In this document: positions 36,001 to 48,402 of the stretch, one piece after another
How positions within the stretch are numbered: the stretch's first letter is position 1
How the letters are laid out: every line of letters begins with the position of its first letter
DNA from: Schistocerca nitens
Taxonomy: Eukaryota > Arthropoda > Insecta > Orthoptera > Acrididae
Assembly: GCF_023898315.1 (NCBI RefSeq)
Contig: NC_064619.1
Span: forward strand, 477,627,376-477,691,375
Length of the DNA stretch: 64,000 nucleotides
Reading direction: 5' to 3'
Position numbers and translations under genes: made by a program
The notes under the pieces: model-generated
Seen by the model: only the letters and a program-made list of their open reading frames with translations
Database searches by the model: none
What the model was told of the DNA's origin: nothing

Positions 36001-39000
36001 CTCGGCGACACAGAAGACGGCCGAGGGCGACTTCCGCCAGGTGGTGCTGTAGATGGGACACGCCTTGGCGGAGAAGGAGAGGAACTGGGTTTCTTTGTAG
36101 CCTTCTTGGAAGTATGATGTTTAGAGGAAGGAGGAACCGATGGTTGGGAAGTTGCCGTACGTGAAAACTCTTCACGAGTATGCTCTTTTTTCGAAGACTT
36201 GGCGTCTGACTTTTGGGCTCGAGATTTAGCAGAACCCGACGAAGGGTGAGCCATAGAGTGGGCAGGCGAAAGTGGTGAAGTTGAACGGGCGATCTTTGCG
36301 CTGGCCGATCTGACAACCGTGGTACTAAAGGTGAGGTCGCAAGTCTGCGTGGCCGCCTCCTTTGTTGGCCGATGAGAAGCAAGGACAGCGCTGTATTTTC
36401 CTTTCTGAGGCACGGTGGGCTGTCGACTGGCGAATAATTTTCGAGCAGCAAAGGTCGACACCTTTTCCTTCACTCTTATTTCCTGGATGAGTTTTTCGTC
36501 CTTAAAAACAGGGCAGTCTCGAGAGGAAGCAGCGTGGTCACCCATACAGTTGATGCAGCGAGGGGATGGAGGTGGACAAGCACCCTCATGGGCATCCTTG
36601 CCAGACGTAACACATTTGGCCGGATTGGAACAGGACTGGCTGGTGTGATTGAACCGCTGGCATCGATAGCAACGCGTAGGGTTTGGGACGTAAGGGCGAA
36701 TGGAAATTATCTCATAGCCGGCTTTGATTTTCGATGGGAGTTGAACTTTGTCAAATGTCAAGAAGACAGTGCGGGTTGGAATGATGTTCGTGTCAACCCT
36801 TTTCATAACTCTATGAACAGCCGTTACACCCTGGTCAGACAGGTAATGCTGAATTTCTTCGTCAGACAATCCATCGAGGGAGCGTGTATAAACGACTCCA
36901 CGCGAGGAATTTAAGGTACGGTGCGGTTCCACCCAGACAGGGAAGGTGTGGAGCAGAGAAGTACGCAGCAATTTTTGTGCCTGGAGGGCACTGTGTGTTT
37001 CTAACAACAGGGTGCCATTCCGTAATCTGGAACAAGACTTTACAGGACCTGCAATTGCGTCGACACCTTTCTGAATAATGAAAGGGTTGACCGTGGAGAA
37101 GTTGTGACCTTCGTCAGACCGAGAAACAACAAGGAACTGTGGCAACGATGGAAGAACCGTCTGTGGCTGAGACTCAGTGAACTTACGTTTGTGAGCAGAC
37201 ATAGTTGAAGGTGAGGAAACCATTGCGGAAGAATCCCCCATGATTACCGGCGTCTCCGATGGCGCGCTCCTCCCTTGTGGGGGCCCTCACTGAGGGCACA
37301 CCCGCCTTAGGTGATTGTTCACACCTCAGGTCACACCTCCCGACAACGGACGGAGGGACCAATCGGCACTTTCGGAAGGTATCAGCTCGGGTAATCACCC
37401 CTCCCTGGGCCTGGCCGTTACCAGGGGGTACGTACGTGTCCTACCTGTCTACCCGGGGCGGGGAATTACGCGTTACCCCGTCACCGGCTACGCATGGAAG
37501 TGCGTGGGTCGGCCTTCAGACACGCACAGGGAGGAAAAAAGAGAAAGGGAAAGGAAAGAAGAGAGGTCTCAAACGCCGCAGCGGAGAAAAGGTTAGAGAG
37601 AAGAGGTAAGGAAAAGAGAAGGACAAGGAAGGATGAAGACTTACAAGCAAGGAAGGCGAAGAATGTAGTATATTTACAAGCGTCCGTCTCCGGACGTAGG
37701 CACAAACCAGAACCCCAGAAGGGGAGAAAGGGAAAGAAAGAGCCAGAGGTGAGGGGAGGGGGGGGGGGGCGAAGATGGGGGATGGGGAAGGATGCGGAAA
37801 GGGAAGGTATGCAGCCCGGAAAGGAAGGAAGGCCACATCAGCTCGGGGTCCCGTGCTCGCTACGCACGTATCCACAAAAGAGTTGTGGATCCCCTGGGGG
37901 GTATTTTCTTTCTGTTATCTACCTACAGCTATTCTTACGAAATTAAGGTTTGATACCAATTTTCCGTTAGGCAAACTCAGTCAATTCTCTAAACTCCTCT
38001 CAGAGGGTAACATTTACTGCAAGTATAGGCCATATTTGGCAAATTTACTGCTGCAGTAGTGTTATACGTGGCTGCCTTGTGACAGAAATAAACATTGTCG
38101 TCACTAGGTTAAACTGTATGTTGGTATAACAAGCGGAGCAGTAGTGTTATAAGTGGTCTTCAGAACTTTTTCTGAATTTTAGGTGCTTCAATGGGCGGCT
38201 TTAAATTAATACTTGTAGTAAATTTTCCACTCAGACAAGTGGAATAAATATTACATTGGTAACTTGAGAATTATTTAAAAGTTTTAAGTAAGGTGATGCT
38301 GAAATTTAAGGTAACTGTGATTACAGAAGGATTTGAATTTGTTTGTGAGCTCAAAAGAACTGAAGAGAGAATAAGTAGTAAGAAAAAAATACAAGGCCAT
38401 CTTATATTCACAGATTTAACTACTGCTGCCCAGGTTAATATTTTTGTGTTGTTTAATGGAGTATATAGGGTTGTCTTCCATTCACAAATGAAACTTTGGC
38501 TATGGAGGTCACATACAGATTCAGAAATGCAGGGCTGGCCAAACAATACAGGTTCAAGACTTCCCGATACACCAAAGCGCACAATACGGTACTGACATTG
38601 CTTGAACAATCAGGTGACATTTGAGCTACATGAGAAGCTATGAAATAGCCATGTTTTGTTTAAAATTTGACAATTTGTGAAACAGAGGAGGAAATAGCAC
38701 TAAATTCTATCATCTTACAAACTCTTTTTGTATTTGAACAGGTTTGCAATAAAAGTGCTTGTACTTATGTGGATACCGTGTACAAATATTAATGTTGCTT
38801 TTTAAGTAAAGGTAACATTCAAAAGCCAAAATGTCATCTTTCAAAAAACATTACTAGATTCTGAACCCAGAACAATATTTTATTTGTGGAAGACTAATGA
38901 TTTACCAAGTGGGTTGCAAATTAGAAATTCAGACACTGTTAATACATTGGAATACCAGCTACATGTTCTACCAGTGATAGTGTTACGGTGCTGCGGGCAC

Positions 39001-42000
39001 ACTTAGAATTTGTCCCAGTGCATGAACCTTCAAGTAAAAGCAAGCGTCAGCGGGCCAGCGCTGCAGCCATGGCGACATCAAAGGGACTGTAGCAGAAGTG
39101 CTGGAACCCTCTGCCTCTCATTGCCTTGACACTTCGAGACATTACAACACTGCGGCTATATAAAGCCCATCCTGCTGTCACAAGCATTCAGTGTGGATAG
39201 TTTCGTTCATTGCATGCTGCTGAAGTGTTTAGTGTTCCGACTTTAGTGTCTAGTGGACTATTTTATATGACTATATTTTATTTGTTTACTTTAGTCTCTA
39301 AGTGTATTGTAAATTAAGTTCACAATCGATAAATTTATTATCAAAAACGTGCGCTTGTAAAATGCTGATACTGCAAGTCAACCTGCAACAATTATTGTGT
39401 CATCAATTGCTTTGTCTTCAGGCGAGAACTGTTCACAGCCAAAACATTGACAATCCAGTAAGGGAAGATCATTTCAGAAGTCTTGGTTGATCAAATATAC
39501 ATGGCTAGAATATGAAGCATCTACCGAAAAAGTTTTTTTGCAAAACCTGCAAAGAGGCAGATGCTAAAAATCTATTACAATTTTCTTCAAAAAAAGAAGA
39601 TGCATTTACTTCTGTAGGGTTTTCTAACTGGAAAAAGGCTTTGGAAAAATTCAATCTTCATGAAAATACGTTTACGCATGAAGAAGATGTTCTGAAACTA
39701 AATTCTATCACTAACCAAAGTGTGGCCTCCCAATTGAATGAACAGTTAGATAGTGATATGAAGAAAGGCAGTTTAGCTCTTGTGGCAATGTTTACTACTG
39801 TGCAATTTCTATGCCGACAAGGACTAGCAATTAGAAGGCACTAAGATGTAAACTCAAATTTCTTTCAGTTGTTGGAACTCCGAAAGAATGACATACCTGA
39901 GTTTAAAGATCGGTTAGGCCATTCTGGTATAAGTGGACGTCCCATAATGTTCAAAACGAGATCATTGATCTACTAGGAGAGTGTGTTGAGAAAGGTACTG
40001 GCTTCAGTCAAGAGGACCGAACATTTTTCCTATTATGGTTGACAAGACAAGTGATTCGATTCACGAACAAGTGACTTTTGTATTTGTACTGTTGATGATT
40101 CCTTAATCATCAACAAAGACTTTATTGGTTTATACGAGACTCCCAACACTGAATCACAAACTCTGTTTAGTATTTTAAAAGACTTTTTGCTCATCTTCAT
40201 TTGTCAATTAATAAGTTAAGAGGACTGTGCTATGATGGTGCCTCGAATATGAGAGGTAAGTTCAAAGGACTAAAAAAGGTTAGTTTTGGATATACAACCA
40301 AAATCATGTTATGTGCACTACACTGCTCACAGTTTAGACTCGGCAGTTGTAGACAGTCTCCGCCATCTTATGTCTGTGAGGGATATTATGGCTTTAGCCA
40401 AGGACTTAATAATCACCGTAAGTGTCTCGAACAAAATGATGGGACTTATCAGAAGCATAGGCTGTGAGAGCACCAACGACCAAGCTAGTCTACGACCCCT
40501 TTGCCCGACTCGATGGACTATGCGAGCTTCTGGTATCTTGAGAATAGTGAAGAACTTTGAAGAACTTCTAGAGTTTTTTTGAAACATTTTCTGCAGAGGA
40601 TAAAACAGAGGCAGGTTACAAATGTGCAGGCTACCTTGAGTCAATGTTATAATTCAAGACTTATTTCTTTTTACATCTTTATTGCCATGTAATGAACCCA
40701 ATAGAGGATGTCACTGAAAAAATTCAATGCCCTCATCTAAGTGTTGCTGATATGGAAAAAATATATGAGGGCTTGATTTGTATATTGAATGGAAGACATG
40801 ATAGTTCTGAACACTTTTTGGAACTGTGTTTACAAGAAAAACCTTCATAAGTTGATGATCCTTTGCTTCCTCGGAATTGAAGTATACCAAAGAAGTAAGA
40901 AAACAACAAAGCCAGCTCACCGCACACTTTCAAAACCCCAAAGGAATAGTACAAAGTTATTTACATTGAAGTTTGTAAAATGGTGCAATCTTGCATTACT
41001 GAGCAGTTTGCTTCAACTGGACTCACACAGGTCATTGCAGTAGAACAAGAGTGCTTGTTTTTAGTAAACAGAGGTGAAACAAATTTGGAAAAAAAATCAA
41101 CTGAGTTTTTCAAAAATGACCTAGACATTGAGAGACTGCACTTACACTTTAATATATTAGCCGATATCGCTAATAAAAATACAACTGGTCTTAAAAAGAT
41201 GTGTGATGTAAGAAAGTACATTACACAAGAGCCAGCAGCTAGAGAAATATTATGTGAAGTAGTGAAGTGCATTAAGCTTCTCCAAGTGGTTCCAGTCATG
41301 AGAGCAACAGCTGAATGGTCATTTAGTGCCCTTAGATGTCTGAAGTCGTATCTCTGATCAACAATGGAACAGAAGCGACTGAACAACTTGGCTGTTCTTC
41401 CTACCCACCAAGATTTTTTTGGATGAATTGGGGGGTCATTCCATGTCGAGTCACCCAGGCCTTGACACCAACCATGTCAGATTCTGATAAAACGTGGTAC
41501 AATTACTTCTTTTATCATCCTGAAAGCACTTGTAAAATTTTTTTGCTCTATCTCTTATAGTTTTCTTTTTATAAATTTTTAAAGTTTTTAGATTTGGCAT
41601 TGTTTCAGCAGTCGGAAATCTTAACTTAAATGTGTCCTCATAACTAAAAAAATTTGTATATTAAAGAATACTCAAGATATCAGTATGAAATTTTGGAATA
41701 AGTTTGTGTATTATATCTAAATGTTAAAAAAAAATTACCATAAAACTGCAATATCTAGAGTCTCAGACCTGATAGAAAGCTCAAATTTGTTTTAAAATAC
41801 TCTTAATTGTATAGGCTATTAGATAAAAGAAAAATTATGTTGGCTTTTTAACCTGTTTAATAGTTATCTAATTTTTAAAATAATATTAATTATATTTTAA
41901 AAATAAAATGTACCAAGTGACTTAGACACCGAAAATAAGTTTTTGTCTTCTTGGAGTAACAATATATGCTTGGATTTTGTTTTGCTACTCCTGTGTTTTG

Positions 42001-45000
42001 AAGTAAAAAATTATTACAGTGTTAAATAGTGCTTGGATAGTATTTTATTAAGTTTATTCGAACTTTCAGTAAGTACTGTTACTTAGTTTACAGAGATTCT
42101 TTTCCAATATCCTATAAAAGTAACCAGAACAGTAATCAGACCAAAAGTGAAATCAGTATGTCAGATATTCAAACCTGTAGTGTAGGGTTATTTAAAAAAT
42201 CTGACTGTTTCCAAACAACCTACACACCTTCAAAAAAGTTACAGCCGGTATCTGAATTGAGTGAGGAAGAAAAAGATTTGATCCACTTACGATCTGGAAT
42301 TAATCTGTGTGAATTTAAGAATATATGTTCACACCACAGCTACTACTTTTTAAATGTTTTTGAAAAGTATCAAACAACATGTGTAGACCCACTAAAAAAA
42401 CACAAAAAGCCCATCAAAAAATCGTTGAGAAGTGTAGGCTTGGATCTTTCTAAACAATTACTGACAAAAAATATTAGCATAAAACCTGGACAAAAGCTTT
42501 GCTCAACATGCCGTAACTTTTGTGAGGAAAAATTAAGAGTTGAAGTCAATGAAAGTGAAACAGATGATGAAATCATGGTTGAATTAGAATCATTGGAATC
42601 CAGAAATGAATCCCTCGTACAAACAAACATTGCTCTTCATAATTTAGGTGTAACACCGATAAAGCTTCATGGCTTGTCAGAACAAAGTAAAGGGTCTTGT
42701 TTTAAAAGGAAGGTTAGCAGTATTGAAAAGACTGCAAAAAAGGCGGTTTCAAAAGCATTAAAATATGATGCACCAAGTTCTGATGATGACGAAGAAGATA
42801 ACAGTGTGGTTGAGAAAGCAAAGGATTTTGATGTAATGAAATCTCTTATGAAAGAGAAGATTTCATCTGTTGGGAGGTCTAGAAAAATCCAGATTCTGGC
42901 CTTGGCTCCAGATTCTTGGAGTCGAAATAAAGTGATGAAAGAATTTAATGTAAGAAGTGAGTACATGGTGCGACAAGCTAGAAAGCTAAAATCTGAAAAG
43001 GGTATTTTGGAAACTCCTGGTCCAAAAAAAGGTAAAACTCTTTCTGAAAATACAGTAAGACTTGTAACAGATTTTTATGAAAAGGACGAAAGTTCCAGAG
43101 TGCTACCTGGAACAAAAGACAAAGTAAGAGTTCAAAAAAAAATGTGTACATGCAAAAAAGACTCATTTTGTGTAACTTGAGAGAACTCTATTATTCTTTC
43201 AAATGGGAGAATCCCGAGGTAGAAGTAGGATTTTCAAAATTTTGTTTCTTGATACCTAAATGGTGTATCCTTGCTGGTGCTGCAGGCACACACACTGTAC
43301 GTGTGTGCAGTATCCACCAGAATGTTAAACTATTACTGGATGCTGTGAAAATTGAAGAATCTTATAAAGACCTAATTAAGATGCTTGTGTGCAACACGGA
43401 AAACCAAAACTGCATGCTACATCATTGCGACAGCTGTCCTGCAAATACTGCACTAACTGAGTACTTAACTGAAAAACTAAGTGAAGATTATGATTTAGAA
43501 GAAGAAATTTTAATCAGTCAGTGGGTTAATACAGACAGGGCAGAAATGATCAAACGGTCTATCAGTGTTGAAGACTACATTTCTTTATTGGTTAGGTCAC
43601 TGGAAAAGCTCACCCCGCACTCGTTTATAGCAAAATCCCAATCAGCAGCCTTTAAAAGATTGAAAGAAGACCCACCACCCAAAACAGCAATTATTGTGAT
43701 GGATTTCAGTGAAAATTATTCCTTTGTTATACAAAATGAGATCCAAAGTTACCACTGGAATAGAGGTGGTTGTACTCTACACCCAGTTGGAGTTTTTCTA
43801 AGAAATGAGGAAAACAATGTTTTTGTTTCCAACCACTGTTTTATTAGTGATGACCAAGAACATCACACTGGTTTTGTTAACTTTGTACAAAAAGAAATTA
43901 CAAAGTGGCTGTCATTACATCATACTGACATTGACTCAGCTCACTACTTTACAGATGGTTGTGCTGGGCAGTACAAAAATAGAAACAGTTTTAAAAATTT
44001 GACTGAACACTTCAGAGACTTTTATGTGAAGGCCCAACACTCTTTTTTTGCAACAAGTCATGGGAAGTCAATTTGTGATGTCCTAGGAGGAACTATTAAA
44101 AGAATTTTAAGGAAAGTGAGTCTACAGCTTTCAGACGAAGAACAAATAATGACAGCAATCGATGTGTACAAGTTTTGTGAAAAAAATATTGAAAACATTC
44201 ATTTTCACTTTATTGACAAAAAAGAAGCTGATTTGCTACGGTTAAAACTAGAAAAATGTTTTTCAGCAATCCGAACAATTCCTGGAACAAGAAGTTTTCG
44301 TAACTTCAAACCACTTCCAACAAACAACCTTGAAATTATAAGGACTACTGATAGTGTAAAACCCTCCTTAGTCTTTTCTTTCCATTCTTCTTCTGATTGG
44401 GTTCGTGTTGAACCATCCATAAATAGCTATGTGGCTACAAATTATGATGGTAACTGGTACTTTGGACTGGTAAAAACAATATTCAATGATTAAGAAGATG
44501 CAGATATTCTATTTCTACATCCTTCAGGACCAGCTGCATCATTTTATTGGCCTGAAAGAGAAGATTCTTGCACAATGTCTTTGGAGCCCATAGTCTGTGT
44601 AGTAGACGCACCTCAAATCAAGCGGCACTGGAAGAATGTATTACTTCAAAAAAGACTTTATCCAAAAAACTGAAAGCTCTTGGATGAAGTGGAAAAACAG
44701 TTTGAATCAGCATTAATGTTTATTAAAAAGACAAAATTACTCAAAAAATTCAATGTTTCAAGCAATCAGTTGGGTTGTACATAAGAGTCGTACGTACACT
44801 ATCTTTGTACATAATTCTAATGTAATCTACTATAATTAATAAACATGTTAAAAAGCCATCATTATTTTTGTTTTATCAAGTAGCCTATATGTTTAAGAGT
44901 AAATTAAAACAAATTTGAGTATTCTATCAGGTCTGAGACTCTAGATATTGCAATTCTTATAAAACAAAACATCCGTTAAAAAAAAAAAAAAATTTTTTTT

Positions 45001-48000
45001 CATAGAAAATATTAATATATTTTAATAGTATCATTTTTACCTTCAAATATGTATAATAAATAAACTTGCTGCAAAAATTCATGATGTTATCTAAAAAGAG
45101 TTTTTAAGATAAGCAATTTTAAAGTTTTGAATACAAATTAAATTTACCATTTCCGAAGGCTCGGAAAATGCAAAACATAAAAACTTTAAAAATTTATAAA
45201 AAAAAACTATAAGAGATTGAGCAAAACAAATTTGCAGGTGTTGTCAGGATGGTATTAGAACCATTTGAGTCAAATTTCATGAAAATCTAAGGAGGTGGGT
45301 GTAAAATTTATTTTTTATTGGGTGATTTGATGCGGAATGACCCTTGGATATCCGACCAGTCATCAACGACTTCACGTTCAGTAATCCAGTCAGACAGTTG
45401 ACATTTGCACCTTTAGACACTCAAGACCTAATAATGGAATTTAAAGAAATATTAAAAATCTTTATAAAATAGAGAATTAAATACATACATAATGTTAAAT
45501 TTTCAGTTTCAAAATATTAGTACTAGTCTAGTACTATATTACTATAGCACTGTTAGTTATTTTCAAATAATCAAATATTTTTAGGGTGTAGTACTAGTCT
45601 AGTACTGTATTACTATAGCACTGTTAATTATTTTCAAATATTTAAATATTTTTAGGGTGTAAGACCCAATTAAAATCTGCTATTTACGTACTTTTTTACT
45701 GAAAGTATTAGGCATACTGTACTAACTTTGTTAACGGTATTAAAGCATTAACTTTGAGATATTGTTTTTATTTAATGAACCCTGAGCCTTATTCAAAGTA
45801 AGCTTATTAATCAAATTGCTATTACTGTGCGACAGCAATATTTTATGTTTTATTCTTTTAATGGTAGTTTAGGATTTATTTAAATATAATTTTAGTCTTT
45901 TCAGAGCTTTAGATTCATCACTCTGTAATAGTCTATAAGCATGATTATTACAGTAAATTAAATTAGCTTTTTACAAAAATACCATGTGTGTTTATGTTCT
46001 GTTGCTTTTCCAAAGCCAAAAAATGTGTCAGGTCTGTCGAGTTTCCCGGAGTGTCAAGTTATCGAGAATCGTTTTTGGGGTTCTAATGTTGATTGTATGA
46101 CTAAAATGATTTAAAAAACTTTAAAACTCACTATTTTTTCATCTAAAATTTAGAAAATTTCTCGAGGCAAGACCCCAGTATGGGCCCTGTCAATATTTTT
46201 TGTAAGTTGGCGCCCCCGCCACGGCCCGTCATTGAGACTATACCAACAGACGTCAGTATATTGCAGGAAGAGCAAAAGTTTGAAAATTGGACTGAATCGT
46301 GACTGCATTCTTTTATTTCTCAATTAGTTGCTGTTGTCAACCATTTCCTTTAATTTATTTTATTTCTCTTTGTATTATTAAAATGTAGATAATCAATAAA
46401 AAATGTAGATAATGTAAATAATCAATAATCTGCTACACACTCTGAGATCCCAAAGATTGGCAGTAGCTGCAAGTGGCTCAGTCTTTCAATTTATACAGAA
46501 AAATACCAATAAAAAGTAGAGAACAATGGAAGCATGGTGAGCTTGCACAGGATATTCTATTTGTTTTTGCTTTCTTCTAGATGTGTGTGTGAAGACTGGG
46601 AAAAGAAAATTTACTTTCACTGAAACTCAGAGTAGAGTTTCCTTTCTTGAAACCAAAATGTCTACGAATGCAGAATGTACTTCATGTTATTCAGTTTTCT
46701 CCAGTGAACAAGAAGAGCATGCTGAAATAACAACACATTAAGAAAAAACAGCACTTGGTGGCAGTTTTTGCGAGAACTTCCAGTAGTATAACTTCCTTTG
46801 TAAGTATGAAACAACTACAAACTGAGCAAGATAAGCACATAAATGCTGAAGAAGGGCTGACTGTTTCATACTGCAAACCACAACCACTTATTCCGTTCAA
46901 TGTGCTGCACAGCTCTTATTATCAGAGAACTCTCTGAAACGAAATTCATACATTCCAGGACAAAGTAAAAGTCAATTTTACTGGATGCTTTATTGCCATA
47001 TGCAATGCATGAAGTGCAATCAGAACTTAAAGACACTAAGTACATGTCTGTGATGGCTGATGCGTCAGATCACAAAAGTTTACAACTACTAGTCCCAATT
47101 GTAGTCACATGTTTCACCCCCACAGAAGATATTCAGCACAAAATAATCTATTTCCAGAACAATGGTGGAGAAACAATAGAATTATTAGCTATTTATGCCC
47201 TGGGCTTCTTAAGAAAGGATAATGTAATTGAGAAGATTGTTGCATTTTTTGTAGATAACTGTAACACTAATTTTGGTGGGTACAAGAGGGCTGGGACAAA
47301 CACTGTTTATTCCAAAATGAACAATATGTTCAAAATGAACATTCAAGGCATTGGTAGTACAGACCATTTGGTACACAGAAATCATTTTGTGATTTGTTTG
47401 CTACTAAATACAAGCAGGTTCTGGGCAATAAAAAAAATTTAAAAAATAATTTAAAAAAAATAAAAAAAAACTAGATGGTTGTCACTTCTCCAAGGAGCTA
47501 CAACACTTACTGTTAGTTATGAACCTCTGTAGTCTTGTTACATGTCTCAGGACAAGTGTCCTCCATTGCTGACATTTTTTTGGGAACCCACAGTCATTTC
47601 TTTGGCTTCATTTCATGCAAAGCCAACTTAAAATGTTTTCAAATTCAATCCAAAAGTTGCAAATAACCAAAATTTCTGCTACTGAATCACCTGAGGAACT
47701 ATAATTGCTTTAAAAAAAGAAGAAGAAGAAGAAAAGAAAAAGAAGAAAAAACAAGAAATGCAGTAAGTTACGAACGTCAGCTGTATCTTCAGTGTTACTT
47801 AAGGAAATGGTGGTGGTTTCACTCAATTAACTATTACAAATTTATTTTATGACACTTTTGTTAGCTATTTAGGAAAGTGATTTTCTCCACATAAGCCTCC
47901 AAAATCATTTCATTGTATAACATTGAAAAATTCTGTATCCTGGAATGGGGTCTTAAAAAGTCTGGAAAACTCTTTAAGACAATATATTCTGGCGAATGAA

Positions 48001-48365
48001 GATGAATTATTTGATAAATTAAAACTGTTCGAGAAAACCTGAAGAATGGGGGAAAAATAATGTGGATACTGATAAGAGATGACTTCATGTATTCCACAAA
48101 CTTAAAAATGTAGGCATTTCATGTATAAATAGAGAGGCACTTTTGAGTTTTGCTCTTGCAAAACAGGTACAAATGCTGTTATGGAAAAAGTCTTTTCAAT
48201 TGTTAATTCCCTTTGGATTGATGAAAAAATTGTCCTACTACTGAAACTATTGGAACAACTGCAAGTGTCAAGTATCGTTTTTCGACACATTAGTCTAACC
48301 GCCTATTAAACACTCCAAAACTCTTCCAAGATACCAGATCTTTTGATAAGGACAAAGTTAATAGT

Positions 48366-48402
<37 letters not shown>

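Larger units (their letters stand above)
32039..37901 (-). mobile_element. Full-length I-like LINE (two ORFs)
   Basis: 5.86 kb flanked by a perfect 12-bp duplication TATTTTCTTTCT (32027-32038 and 37902-37913). On the minus strand it starts with C-rich sequence leading to AGGGGATCCACAACTC. It carries a 5' UTR (to 37242), ORF1 and ORF2, and ends in a 3' UTR with GGCGCTAATGACCATAGC and an A-rich tail at 32039-32060. APE-type endonuclease, RT and RNase H in ORF2 place it in the I group of non-LTR elements; the clade name is inference. Confidence 0.92.
41432..45343 (+). mobile_element. Long-TIR DNA transposon, Sola-like, 4-bp target duplication
   Basis: The ends are inverted: GGGGTCATTCCATGTCGAG left, GGGTCATTCCGCATCAAATC right (read inward). 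They are flanked by TTGG on both sides (41428-41431, 45344-45347). The inverted repeats continue inward, with indels, for about 430-500 bp. They include a well-conserved inner block with GCAATATCTAGAGTCTCAGA at 41748-41767 and again, inverted, at 44933-44952. Long TIRs, GGG termini and 4-bp duplications are features I associate with the Sola superfamily. The superfamily name is inference; the structure is directly visible. Confidence 0.85.
39512..46230 (+). pseudogene. hAT-like transposase gene (TTF zinc finger, DUF4371 type), split and decayed
   Basis: The N-terminus at 39512 (MKHLPKKFFCKTCKEADAKN, then GFSNWKKALEKFNLHE) is a TTF-type zinc finger. It leads to VQFLCRQGLAIR. A broken central part follows, including HYTAHSLDSAVVDSLRHLM and LRPLCPTRWTMRASGIL at 40290-40560. 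The C-terminal hAT dimerisation region reads RATAEWSFSALRCLKSYLRS and EQKRLNNLAVL at 41300-41400. Stops and frameshifts are numerous. A long-TIR transposon (41432-45343) is inserted just past the dimerisation domain. Sequence resembling the end of this repeat type (GTAAGTTGGCGCCCCCGCC) lies near 46215. The extent on the right is approximate. Confidence 0.75.

Noticed and set aside
37259..37946. Basic Lys/Arg/Glu-rich open frames on both strands
   Set aside because: They fall in the purine-rich 5' UTR of the I-like LINE and have no conserved content.
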